Positions 9,201 through 17,299 of a stretch of DNA of 64,000 bases are shown here, piece by piece. The stretch comes from Haloechinothrix halophila YIM 93223 (lineage in GTDB: Bacteria; Actinomycetota; Actinomycetes; Mycobacteriales; Pseudonocardiaceae). Below the pieces are notes generated by a model. That model did no database searches. It was not told where the DNA came from and saw only the letters and a program-made list of their open reading frames with translations. The stretch is from contig NZ_KI632509.1 in assembly GCF_000504245.1 (NCBI RefSeq), forward strand, positions 495,723-559,722, written 5' to 3'. The position numbers and the translations under genes are program-made. Each line of letters begins with the position of its first letter. The first letter of the stretch is position 1.

Positions 9201-11724
9201 CCAGCTGCCGAAGGCCGTCCGCGCCATCGCCGAGGTGGCATCAGACACCGAGAGCACCTCCGACCTCGTCGTCGACATCTACCTGACCTGGGAGGACCAG
9301 CCGGTCGGCACGGACGCCGCCGACGCGATGGCCGCCGACCTGCGCGCGGTGCTCAGCGAGGTACCCGAGCTGACACGGGCGCGGCGTGTCACCACCACGG
9401 TCGCTGGCCCTGGCGGTGGACACGGGCCGACGATGCACCACCACTTCACGTTCCGGCCGTCCACGACGGGGCTGACCGAGGAACGGCTGATCAGGGGCAT
9501 CCATCCGCTCGTGGCGCAGCGGCTGCAACTCCAGCGGCTCAGCAACTTCGATCTCACCCGGCTGCCGTCGGCGGACGAAGACGTCTACCTGTTCCGGTGT
9601 GTCGCGCCGAACAACCCGTCCGACGAGCGGCTGGTCGCGATGGCGCAGGTGCGGGACCTGACGCCACTGCGGGACAACGACGGCAGGCTGGTCTCGCTGC
9701 CCGCGGCCGAGGGCGCGCTCGCCGCGTGTCTCGACGCGATCCGCAAGGTGCAAGCGCAGCGCCCGCAGAAGAACCGGCTCGACACCAACCAGATCCTGAT
9801 CTATGCCTGGCCTACGAGCGAACTGACGCCGGACGAGCTGACGGCGCTCTCGCAGCGCATCGGGCCGTCAACGGCTGGCGCCGGGATCGAGGAGGTGCGG
9901 TTCATCGGGCGGCAGCTCGACCACCACACCGGGGAGGCACACGACGCCGCGGTGCGGGTGTCGTACGAGGCGAGCACCGGGGTGACTGTCGCGGTCGGCG
10001 AGCCGTCGTCGGAGCCGATCACGCCGCTCGACGACTACCAGCAGAAGGTGTTGCGGGCGCGCAGGCGCGGCACGGTGTACCCGTACGAGCTGATCGAGCT
10101 GCTGGCTGGCGACGGCGGCGCGTTCACCGAGTACGACCTGGACGACACCGGCACGCTGGTACCGGTCGAGCGACTGAAGGGCAACAACACCGCCGCGATC
10201 GTCACCGGCGTGGTCAGCACGCCGACCGAGCGGTACCCGGAAGGCGTCACCCGGGTGGTGCTGCTGGGTGACCCGACAACGGCGCTCGGTGCACTATCCG
10301 AACCGGAATGCGCGCGGGTGATCGCCGCGCTGAACCTTGCCGAGCGAATGCGGGTACCGGTGGAGTGGTTCGCCCTGTCCGCTGGCGCGAAGATCTCCAT
10401 GGATTCCGGCACCGAGAACCTGGACTGGGTCGGGCGTACGCTGCAGCGCATCGTCCGGTTCACCCAGGACGGCGGCGAGATCAACGTCGTCGTGGCTGGC
10501 ATCAACGTCGGCGCGCAGCCGTACTGGAACGCCGAGGCCACGATGCTCATGCACACCAAGGGAATCCTGGTGATGACGCCGGACTCCGCTATGGTGCTGA
10601 CGGGCAAGCAGTCGCTGGACTTCTCCGGCGGCGTATCCGCCGAGGACAACTTCGGCATCGGCGGCTACGACCGCGTGATGGGCCCGAACGGGCAGGCGCA
10701 GTACTGGGCACCCGACTTGGCCGGCGCACGGGATGTGCTGCTGTCGCACTACGAGCACTCCTACGTCGTGCCGGGCGAGACTGGCCCGCGCAGGATCGAA
10801 ACGTCCGATCCGGTCGACCGGGACATCTCGTCGTACCCGCATGAGCTGGCGGGCAGCGACTTCCGCACGGTCGGCGAGATCTTCACCGCGAACCCGGAAC
10901 GCAAGAAGGCGTTCGACATCAGGACGCTGATGCGCGCGGTCGCCGATGCAGACCAGCCGCTGCTGGAGCGCTGGGCTGGCATGGCCGACGCGGAGATGGC
11001 CGTCGTCACCGACACCCACCTCGGCGGGTATCCGGTGTGCCTGATCGGGATCGAGTCGCAGTCGGTGCCGCGCAGGGGCTTCCCGCCGACCGACGGGCCG
11101 GACACCTACACGGCTGGCACGCTGTTCCCGCGCTCGTCGAAGAAGGTGGCGCGCGCGATCAACGCGGCGAGTGGCAACCGGCCGCTCGTCGTGCTGGCGA
11201 ACCTGTCCGGCTTCGACGGCTCGCCGGAGTCGATGCGGAAGCTGCAGCTGGAGTACGGCGCCGAGATCGGGCGCGCGATCGTCAACTTCGACGGGCCGAT
11301 CGTGTTCTGCGTGATCTCGCGCTACCACGGCGGCGCGTTCGTGGTGTTCTCCAAGGCGTTGAACCCGAACATGACGGTGCTCGCCGTGGAGGGCTCGTAC
11401 GCCTCGGTGATCGGCGGCGCGCCAGCGGCCGCGGTGGTGTTCCCCAGCGAGGTCAACGCTCGCACGGCCGCGGACGAACGGGTGCGCGCGCTGGAGGAAC
11501 GGCTCGCCGCGGCGTCCGGCACCGAGCGGGCAGAGCTGACGACCGAGCTGGCGGAGACGCGGGCGGCCGTCCGTTCGGAGAAGCTGGGCGAGGTCGCCGC
11601 AGAGTTCGACCAGGTGCACAGTGTCCAGCGCGCCGTCGACGTCGGCTCGGTCGACGCGATCATCTCCCACACGCGGTTGCGGCCGGAGCTGATCGACGCC
11701 GTCGCGCGCGGCGTGACGCGCTGA
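6205..11724 (+). CDS. Single-chain biotin-dependent acyl-CoA carboxylase (BC-BCCP-central-CT)
   Basis: This 1839-residue polypeptide carries a complete carboxylase, expected to carboxylate an acyl-CoA (acetyl- or longer) using ATP, bicarbonate and biotin. Residues 1-460 are biotin carboxylase, opening VVIVNRGEAAMRLI with the ATP-grasp loop KATAGGGGRGIRV near 160. The biotinyl lysine lies in ESMKMET near residue 627. A ~600-residue central region follows, as in eukaryotic ACC. The carboxyltransferase occupies about 1270-1839, with GINVGAQPYWNAEA, GKQSLDFSGGVSAEDNFGIGG and SYASVIGGAPAAAVVFP. The GTG at 6205 has AGGAGG upstream and places the biotin carboxylase start correctly. Most actinobacteria split these activities over two or three subunits. 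The substrate chain length cannot be told from sequence. Confidence 0.93.
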   Translation: MFRRVVIVNRGEAAMRLIHAVRDLAAETGESIETVALYTDTERTATFVREADISYCLGPAANRPYLDLDVLERALKDTEADAAWVGWGFVAEDPAFAELCERVGVTFIGPSADAMRRLGDKIGAKQLAEEVGVPVAPWSGGPIGDVDAAHHAAKEIGYPLMLKATAGGGGRGIRVVTSDDELTDAFTRTSEEAARAFGSGVVFLERLVTGARHVEVQVISDGETAWALGVRDCSVQRRNQKIIEESSCPLLDADQIHQLKTSAERLAVTVGYRGAATVEFLYQPTERLFAFLEVNTRLQVEHPITEATTGTDLVKAQLHVASGGKLTGDMPREAGHAIEARLNAEDPDREFAPAPGRIALLDLPAGPGIRVDTGVTGGDTIPADFDSMIAKIIAYGRDRDEALGRLRRAIRETTVIIEGGVSNKSFLLDLLDEDDVVNATADTGWIDRVRAEGGLVSDRHSGIALAAAAIEAYEDAERTERQRLFSTAHGGRPQVQHEVDRAIDLSLRGVSYRVKVAKTGPHRFRIGIGTDDTDITRVDAELERYGSGGNGQRDVATGRLIVNGHSFRLVTHTHGPVHLIEVNGTAHRVSRDEGGVLRSQAPALVVATPVEVGAEVEAGAPVIVLESMKMETVLRAPFAATLRDCFVSAGSQVETGAPLLRLEPRAEDDEAPATTATPVDLALPPAPNGSPADRARRHLEDMRSILLGFDTDPADDGSVLRRYVADRDAAGDGRLAAETELLELFADISELSRNKPAGEEAKADTRVHSAREYFHTYLQSLDVERAGVSETFTSRLKQALSRYGVDDLERTDALEEAVFRIFLAQQRVNADVEVVTTVLRQWLTDPPPVGDARFTAGEAVEHLVAATQLRFPVVGDLARSVAFRWFAQPMLRRTRAEVYAGVRKHLRYLDEHPDAPDRAERITEMVASPEPLVRLLGQRIGRQGCDLGPLLEVMTRRYYRSRGLAEVRSFERDGQPFVATSFDLDEQRLRLLSTATDFTQLPKAVRAIAEVASDTESTSDLVVDIYLTWEDQPVGTDAADAMAADLRAVLSEVPELTRARRVTTTVAGPGGGHGPTMHHHFTFRPSTTGLTEERLIRGIHPLVAQRLQLQRLSNFDLTRLPSADEDVYLFRCVAPNNPSDERLVAMAQVRDLTPLRDNDGRLVSLPAAEGALAACLDAIRKVQAQRPQKNRLDTNQILIYAWPTSELTPDELTALSQRIGPSTAGAGIEEVRFIGRQLDHHTGEAHDAAVRVSYEASTGVTVAVGEPSSEPITPLDDYQQKVLRARRRGTVYPYELIELLAGDGGAFTEYDLDDTGTLVPVERLKGNNTAAIVTGVVSTPTERYPEGVTRVVLLGDPTTALGALSEPECARVIAALNLAERMRVPVEWFALSAGAKISMDSGTENLDWVGRTLQRIVRFTQDGGEINVVVAGINVGAQPYWNAEATMLMHTKGILVMTPDSAMVLTGKQSLDFSGGVSAEDNFGIGGYDRVMGPNGQAQYWAPDLAGARDVLLSHYEHSYVVPGETGPRRIETSDPVDRDISSYPHELAGSDFRTVGEIFTANPERKKAFDIRTLMRAVADADQPLLERWAGMADAEMAVVTDTHLGGYPVCLIGIESQSVPRRGFPPTDGPDTYTAGTLFPRSSKKVARAINAASGNRPLVVLANLSGFDGSPESMRKLQLEYGAEIGRAIVNFDGPIVFCVISRYHGGAFVVFSKALNPNMTVLAVEGSYASVIGGAPAAAVVFPSEVNARTAADERVRALEERLAAASGTERAELTTELAETRAAVRSEKLGEVAAEFDQVHSVQRAVDVGSVDAIISHTRLRPELIDAVARGVTR

Positions 11725-11750
11725 ATGACGCCTTGCCGCAGTTTCGACCC

Positions 11751-11793
11751 AGTTTGATAGTACCCTTCACTTTGTGCAGGGCGCTATCAAACT
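11751..11793. promoter_or_regulatory. Extended inverted repeat before the AlbA_2 regulator gene
   Basis: The arms AGTTTGATAG (11751-11760) and CTATCAAACT (11784-11793) are perfect. After a two-base gap each arm continues with CCC (11763-11765) and GGG (11779-11781), leaving a 13-base centre. The right arm ends 12 bp before the GTG start. The position suits an operator for autoregulation or a 5' UTR hairpin. Confidence 0.65.
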
Positions 11794-11805
11794 GGGGAGA
11801 AACTC

Positions 11806-13560
11806 GTGACTACGTCAGCTCAGGTTCATGCAGTCCTTGATCAGATATGGGCCGGGGCTACGCCAGACAGCCTCGAAGGTACGCGGCTTGATTTCAAGGA
11901 GGATGCCAGAAGCAAGAAGGAGTCCCTTCGGATAGCGCTCGAGACTGCCTTGTGTCTTGCCAATACGGCAGGCGGGCACGTGATCTTCGGCTTGGATGAT
12001 GATGTAGCCGGTCCCGATTCGTTCGTTGGCACCACGCTTGATGCCACTGAGGTGAAGAAGTACATCCACGACAACAGCCGCCCTCGCTTGCTTGTCGATG
12101 TGGATGACGCGCTCCATCGTCAACACCGAGTGCTGGTCGTGACCGTGCACGCTGACCACGACATTTACTCCGACACCAAAGGGCGTGCGCCGCATCGGAT
12201 TGGCACCGATTGCGTGGGGATGGAGCCCGTGACCCAGCAACGGTTGCGCGAGGAGCGCCGGGGCTTCGACCCGTCCGGTGTCCCTGCTCCCGGGCATGAG
12301 GTGGACAGCGCGGCATTGCTGCGCGCGAGGCAACGATTGAGCGCATCGTTGCGACCCGAGCGAAACGCACTGGCGAAGTTGTCCGACAGCGACTTGCTGC
12401 GGGCACTGGGTGTGGCTGACGCCGCAGGCCAGCTTCTCGACGCGGGGCGGCGGCTGGTTGGCACGGAAGGAACCAACGTGGTCTACCAGTACCGGGAGTC
12501 GCCCGGAGGTGAACCACGTGCGGTCGAGCGCCTAGTCGGACCGCTGCTCACGGTGTACGACCGCGTGCTGGAACTGATCAGCCTGCGCAGGCAGTCGACT
12601 CCGGTGACGTTGCCGGATGGCCAGCAGTTGCAGATCGAGGACTTCCCCGAACTCGCCGTTCGTGAAGCCATTGGCAACGCCCTGATTCATCGCGACTTCC
12701 GTATGGACGGACCCGTGGTCATCGAGCACTCGCCATCGGTGCTCGTGGTGGTATCACCTGGTCCGCTGGTGGCAGGCGTCACGGTCGACAACATCCTGAC
12801 GCACCCATCGAAGCCACGAAACCGTGCGCTGACCGCTGCGGTACGCACGCTCGAACTGGCGGAGGAAGTCGGTCGCGGGGTCGATCGAATGTATCGGGAA
12901 ATGATCAGGTCGGGGCGGCCCACCCCCACCATTGATGCCACGTTCGAGCAGGTGCGCGTAGCACTGGTCGGTGGCGCCCCCGACGTCCACATCGCGCGAT
13001 ATGTGGCGCAGCTGGAACCGTCGGTGCGCGACGACACCGACGCCATGCTCGTATTACTGCGGTTGTGTACGACACGGACGGTGACAGCAACCGCGATCGC
13101 TCCGTTGCTCCAGAAGAGCGTGGCCGAAGCCGAGGCCTCGTTGCGGCATCTCGCCTCGGAGCGTGTCGGGATGATCGAACCGACCCGGCAGACAATCAGG
13201 GCAGCGCATCCCAACTACCGATTCCGCGAAACCGCCGTCAAACAGTTGGCCAGCGTTCTACCCTATGCCCGTCACACCTCCGACGAGATCGACCGGCGCG
13301 TGATGGCGCACGTGCGGGAATACTCTCGGATCACCAACGCGACGGTGCGCAACCTCTTCAACGTCGGGACACCAAGGGCGAACCAGATCCTGGTCAGCCT
13401 GGTCGAGCGAGAGATCCTCACCAAGACGTCGAAAGCGCAGCGCGGACCCTCGGTCGAGTACGGTCCCGGCCCAAAGTTTCCGACGTCCTCGGATCGACGA
13501 CGCCAAAAGAGCCGTGCCAAGGACGACGGCGACGATCAGGAAACGCTGCCGGGCATCTGA
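11806..13560 (+). CDS. AlbA_2 (Schlafen-like) ATP-binding putative transcriptional regulator
   Basis: The 584-residue protein has an N-terminal AlbA_2/Schlafen-like domain (LEGTRLDFKEDARS near 25, then LANTAGGHVIFGLDDD near 50), a middle GHKL-type ATPase region (AVREAIGNALIHRDF near 285, then PSKPRNRALTAAV) and C-terminal winged helix-like segments, including ITNATVRNLFNVGTPRANQI near 515. This is the layout of the RecG-like/AAA_4 regulators found across bacteria, often near restriction or phage-defence genes, though none is next to it here. A strong inverted repeat covers its promoter region. GGGGAG precedes the GTG. The DNA-binding role is inferred from the HTH-like part; the ligand and targets are unknown. 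Confidence 0.8.
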   Translation: MTTSAQVHAVLDQIWAGATPDSLEGTRLDFKEDARSKKESLRIALETALCLANTAGGHVIFGLDDDVAGPDSFVGTTLDATEVKKYIHDNSRPRLLVDVDDALHRQHRVLVVTVHADHDIYSDTKGRAPHRIGTDCVGMEPVTQQRLREERRGFDPSGVPAPGHEVDSAALLRARQRLSASLRPERNALAKLSDSDLLRALGVADAAGQLLDAGRRLVGTEGTNVVYQYRESPGGEPRAVERLVGPLLTVYDRVLELISLRRQSTPVTLPDGQQLQIEDFPELAVREAIGNALIHRDFRMDGPVVIEHSPSVLVVVSPGPLVAGVTVDNILTHPSKPRNRALTAAVRTLELAEEVGRGVDRMYREMIRSGRPTPTIDATFEQVRVALVGGAPDVHIARYVAQLEPSVRDDTDAMLVLLRLCTTRTVTATAIAPLLQKSVAEAEASLRHLASERVGMIEPTRQTIRAAHPNYRFRETAVKQLASVLPYARHTSDEIDRRVMAHVREYSRITNATVRNLFNVGTPRANQILVSLVEREILTKTSKAQRGPSVEYGPGPKFPTSSDRRRQKSRAKDDGDDQETLPGI

Positions 13561-13596
13561 GCCCCTCCCTTCGTAGCCTTGCCACCACCACCGGAC

Positions 13597-13615
13597 AAGG
13601 TTAGGCTCACCTAAC
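13597..13615. promoter_or_regulatory. IdeR/DtxR-type iron box
   Basis: AAGGTTAGGCTCACCTAAC matches the actinobacterial iron box (TTAGGTTAGGCTAACCTAA) at most positions, with the central TTAGGC and CCTAA halves intact. It ends 16 bp before the start codon at 13632, overlapping the likely promoter, so iron-loaded IdeR/DmdR should repress the downstream gene. Confidence 0.85.
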
Positions 13616-13631
13616 AACAGGAGGGAGCGCC

Positions 13632-14459
13632 ATGACCAGCACCGTACGCAGGCGACCACCCGCACCCTCCCCCGAAACGAAGGCGAAGTCGATCGCCGCG
13701 CACCGCGCGCCCGCCAGGCTCGCGCCCGCGTCGGCATCCGAGCTGACCGGCGCGATCACGGGCGAGGCAACCGGGTCCGTCGATGCGACGACGCCCCGGT
13801 TCTGCCACGTGCACGACACCGGCGGCGCGAGCGTGCTGCTCGACGAGAACGACCCTCTCGTCGTCACGACCGCGACCGCGCGCGGCGGCGATCTGCCGGT
13901 ACTGCTCGAACTGACCGACGTCGCACCGGTCGGGTTGCGCGAGCGCACGCGGGGGCTGCTGTGGATCACGGGGTGGCTGCGGCTGTTGCCGTCGAAGGCC
14001 GCGCGCCACCGGGCGATCATGCTCGCGGAGGAGCGCCCAGCCGCCGAACTGCTCGACGTCGGCCACGGCGCGCGGATGGCATGTTTGCACCCGTCGTCAT
14101 TGGTTCTCGCGGACAGCGACGGTACCCATCCGCTGCTGCCGCACCAGTTCGCCAAGGCGAAGCCCGACCCGTTCTGCGAGTTCGAGCGCTATTGGCTGCG
14201 GCATCTGGAGGGCACGCACCCAGACGTCGTCAGCGCACTGGCGCGGCACGTGCCCGCCGAGTTGCGGCACGGCAGGATCCGCCCGCTCAGCCTCGATCAG
14301 TATGGGCTGCGGCTGCGCGTGGAGGCGGACACCGGTGACCACGACGTCCGGCTCGCGTTCCGGAATCCCGCCGCCACACCACAGCAACTGTCCGACGAGA
14401 TGCGACGTCTTGTCGGCTGCCCATTCATCGCCGCGCATAGCGCGGCCCCCGGCGGCTGA
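13632..14459 (+). CDS. DUF2470 domain protein, iron-regulated (haem/iron utilisation related)
   Basis: The 275-residue cytoplasmic protein has two parts. Residues 50-165 resemble the split-barrel flavin/haem-binding fold (FCHVHDTGGASVLLDENDPL), and residues 175-265 form a DUF2470 domain (RYWLRHLEGTHPDVVSALAR, then LDQYGLRLRVE). DUF2470 is the C-terminal domain of haem-degrading HugZ-like proteins and of siderophore-associated proteins in actinobacteria. AGGAGGG lies before the ATG, and an iron box lies just upstream, supporting induction on iron starvation. A terminator hairpin overlaps its stop codon. Haem binding is inference; I cannot point to an axial ligand. Confidence 0.82.
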   Translation: MTSTVRRRPPAPSPETKAKSIAAHRAPARLAPASASELTGAITGEATGSVDATTPRFCHVHDTGGASVLLDENDPLVVTTATARGGDLPVLLELTDVAPVGLRERTRGLLWITGWLRLLPSKAARHRAIMLAEERPAAELLDVGHGARMACLHPSSLVLADSDGTHPLLPHQFAKAKPDPFCEFERYWLRHLEGTHPDVVSALARHVPAELRHGRIRPLSLDQYGLRLRVEADTGDHDVRLAFRNPAATPQQLSDEMRRLVGCPFIAAHSAAPGG

Positions 14460-14480
14460 TCAACGCCACCGGGGGCCGCG
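14441..14480. terminator. Intrinsic hairpin between convergent genes
   Basis: The arms CGCGGCCCCCGG (14441-14452) and CCGGGGGCCGCG (14469-14480) form a perfect 12-bp stem. The left arm overlaps the end of the DUF2470 gene. No U-tract follows, which is common in high-GC actinobacteria. Confidence 0.75.
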
Positions 14481-14494
14481 GTGAATGACTGCTC

Positions 14495-16255
14495 CTAACG
14501 CGAGGACTTCGTCGTCGTCGTGGCCTTGCCACTGTCGCCGCCATTCGGCTCGACGAGTCCATCGTCGATCAGGCTCTGCGAGACGTGCTCGGTGAGCTCA
14601 TCACGCTGTTGCCTGCGCTGTATACGCAGCATGATCGCGCGCTCCCGCCGCAGCTCCTTCAACGTCGAGACGCACATCGCGAGCATCACGACGCTGAACG
14701 GTAGTGCGATCACGATCGCCATCATCTGCAACGCGGCCAGTCCGCCTGCCAGCAGCAGCGCGATCGCGACGAGCCCCTCCATAGCGGCCCAGAACACGCG
14801 GCTCCAGGTCGGCGGCTCCGGGTCACCACCGGAGGCGAGCATGTCGACCACCAGCGAACCGGAGTCCGAGGACGTCACGAAGAACAGCACGATCAGGATG
14901 ATCGTGATGCCGATGACAATCGTCCCGCCGGGCAGCGCGTCGAGCACGCTGAACAGCGAGCCCTCCGTTTCCACCGAGGGCGAGCCCTCGTCGAGCGTCA
15001 CGAGACCGCCCTCGCCGAACAGCTCACGGTACAGCGCGGAGCCGCCGAAGACCGTGAACCACAGGAACGACAACGCCGTCGGGACGAGCAGCACACCCGC
15101 GACAAACTCACGGATGGTACGGCCACGGGAGATCCGTGCGATGAACACACCGACGAAGGGCGCCCACGAGATCCACCAGCCCCAGTAGAACATCGCCCAG
15201 CCGCCTTGCCAGGTGGCGCCTGCCTCCCCTTCGTTGGCGGTGGTGTCGAAGCTCAGCTGCAGCAGGTTCTGCAGGTAGAGACCGATGTTCTCGACGAAGT
15301 CACGGAGCAGGTAGAGCGTCGGCCCCGTGATGAGCACGAACAGCATGATCGCTGCCGCGATGATCATGTTGGTGTTCGACAGGTACCTGATGCCCCGCTT
15401 GACACCCGTGACCACCGAGACGATCGCCACCAGCGTGATCGCGCCGATGAGGATGACGAGCAACAGATCGCTCGGCTCGTCAACGATCTCGAGGAAGCTC
15501 AGCCCGGAGGCCACCTGGGTGACACCGAAGCCAAGCGAGGTCGCCACACCGAATAGCGTGCCGACGATCGCCGCGATGTCGACGGCGTCCCCGATCGGGC
15601 CCTTCACCTTGTCGCCGAGCAGCGGTTGGAGCACCCAGCGAATCGAGATCGACTTGCCTTTCCGGTGCACCATGTAGGCGACCGCGAGGCCGACGACCAC
15701 GTAGATCGCCCACGGGTGGATGCCCCAGTGCAGGAAGGTCTGCACCATCGACTGCTCGGCGATGTCAGTGTTGCTCACCGGCCCGCCGGTGGCATCGACA
15801 CCGCCTTCACCCGCGAACCGCGCGGCGTTGGTTTCGGCGTCCACCCCCAAGCTCGGCTTCGGGTTCGCGAAGTGATTCAGCGGCTCCGCGACACCCCAGA
15901 ACACCAGGCCGATGCCCATGCCTGCCGCGAAGAGCATCGCGAACCAGGAGCCGAGGCCGAACTCGGCTTCCTCATCCTGCGGAGAGAGCTTGATGTCACC
16001 GTAGTGACCGAGCCCCACCCACAGTGAAAACACCACGAACAACGAGACGATGATGGTGTAGTACCAACCCACCGTCTCGACAATGAATGTCTGAACATTC
16101 GTGATGGTTTCATTCGCCGTGTCCGGCGCGATCACCGCGAAGAGGACGAACCCTGCGATGATGACCGCTGACGGCCAGAACACCGGCCCATGAATTGCTT
16201 TGTACCAAGGCTGTGGCCCGGCTGTGCCGGGCTCAGCAGCTGACGGTTCCGCCAC
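14495..16255 (-). CDS. BCCT family betaine/choline transporter
   Basis: This 586-residue integral membrane protein should import glycine betaine, choline or a related quaternary amine, coupled to sodium or protons. It has 12 predicted helices. Family signatures are GMGIGLVFWGVAEPL in helix 3 and the tryptophan box GWWISWAPFVGVFIARISRG in helix 8. The hydrophilic N-terminus (Pro/Ala) and the charged C-terminal tail (LRRERAIMLRIQRRQQRDEL) resemble osmosensing extensions of this family. The length is normal. It is transcribed alone, and the convergent partner is separated by a hairpin. Osmoprotectant uptake is the most likely role; substrate choice is unproven. Confidence 0.93.
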   Translation of the reverse strand: MAEPSAAEPGTAGPQPWYKAIHGPVFWPSAVIIAGFVLFAVIAPDTANETITNVQTFIVETVGWYYTIIVSLFVVFSLWVGLGHYGDIKLSPQDEEAEFGLGSWFAMLFAAGMGIGLVFWGVAEPLNHFANPKPSLGVDAETNAARFAGEGGVDATGGPVSNTDIAEQSMVQTFLHWGIHPWAIYVVVGLAVAYMVHRKGKSISIRWVLQPLLGDKVKGPIGDAVDIAAIVGTLFGVATSLGFGVTQVASGLSFLEIVDEPSDLLLVILIGAITLVAIVSVVTGVKRGIRYLSNTNMIIAAAIMLFVLITGPTLYLLRDFVENIGLYLQNLLQLSFDTTANEGEAGATWQGGWAMFYWGWWISWAPFVGVFIARISRGRTIREFVAGVLLVPTALSFLWFTVFGGSALYRELFGEGGLVTLDEGSPSVETEGSLFSVLDALPGGTIVIGITIILIVLFFVTSSDSGSLVVDMLASGGDPEPPTWSRVFWAAMEGLVAIALLLAGGLAALQMMAIVIALPFSVVMLAMCVSTLKELRRERAIMLRIQRRQQRDELTEHVSQSLIDDGLVEPNGGDSGKATTTTKSSR

Positions 16256-16436
16256 GAGACTTATCCTTCCTCTCGGCAGCTCGGGCTAATCCTCACGCGT
16301 TGCAGCCCGGACGCTATACCGACGGAATAACAAATAGGTTGCTTAGCTGCGGTTTCACTGGGCTCCGATAGCATGAGCCGACCGCTTGTAACCCTCCTGA
16401 CCAGGCATTACCTCCTCTACCAGCGAACGTGAAACA

Positions 16437-17249
16437 GTGTTAAGGAATCTTCGCGACTGGCTGACGCCAGCACCCGTGCCATCACACAGTGTGGTCACTG
16501 ACAACGGACAGCGCAGGGCGATCGTGGTCGAAGTCGTCATCGTCTTCGCCATCACGCTCGGTCTCTCCGCGTTGCGCAGCCTCCTTTCCCTGGTCGAATC
16601 GCTGCTGCGTGCCGGAGCGCTGTCCGACCAGCAGGTCGCGCTGCACCGCCCGCAAGCTGACATCGCTACGATCGATCTGCTCAAGCAACTGCTCGGTGTC
16701 GTTCAGCTGATCGGGTGGGGAGCACTGGGGTTGTACCTGCTCTGGCGCGCCGGATTCAAGCTCGCCGAGGTAGGACTCCCCCTTCGGATAGGTGGCCGCG
16801 ACATCGGAATCGGCGTCGGCCTCGCTGCCGTAATCGGCATCCCTGGCCTGGCGTTGTACCTGCTTAGCTGGCAGCTGGGGTTCAGCGTCGCCGTCGTGCC
16901 GTCGTTGCTCGACGCGACCTGGTGGCGACCGATCACGCTGACGCTGTCCGCCTTCGGCAACGCCTTCGCCGAAGAAGTCCTTCTCGTAGCATTCCTCCTC
17001 ACGCGCTTGCGCCAGCTCGGCCTGTCCGAGAACTCGTCGCTACTGCTCTCATCGGTGCTACGAGGTGCGTATCACTTGTATCAGGGCGCCGCTGGCTTTT
17101 TCGGCAACATCGTTATGGGACTCATCCTTGGCAGGGTCTGGCAGCGGACGAACCGGGTGTGGCCGCTTGTGCTGGCACACTTCCTGCTGGACTTCGTCGC
17201 GTTCGTCGGGTACGCGCTGCTCAAGCCGGTACTGCCCTGGTTGCCATAG
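16437..17249 (+). CDS. CPBP family intramembrane metalloprotease (CAAX/Abi-type)
   Basis: The 270-residue protein has six to seven hydrophobic helices and the CPBP catalytic motifs: EE in [13 protein letters not shown] near residue 181, an R-x3-H motif in RGAYHLYQG near 210, and a final histidine in VLAHFLLDF near 248. Such proteins cleave within membranes or process exported peptides; some protect against bacteriocins. The GTG start at 16437 gives a short cytoplasmic leader; the ribosome site is weak and a start at the later GTG 16489 is possible. There is no operon partner. The substrate is unknown. Confidence 0.85.
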   Translation: MLRNLRDWLTPAPVPSHSVVTDNGQRRAIVVEVVIVFAITLGLSALRSLLSLVESLLRAGALSDQQVALHRPQADIATIDLLKQLLGVVQLIGWGALGLYLLWRAGFKLAEVGLPLRIGGRDIGIGVGLAAVIGIPGLALYLLSWQLGFSVAVVPSLLDATWWRPITLTLSAFGNAFAEEVLLVAFLLTRLRQLGLSENSSLLLSSVLRGAYHLYQGAAGFFGNIVMGLILGRVWQRTNRVWPLVLAHFLLDFVAFVGYALLKPVLPWLP

Positions 17250-17299
17250 CTCGTATGCGCTGCCGCCCGCTGCCACGCGCGGTTACGCTCAGCACGGTG

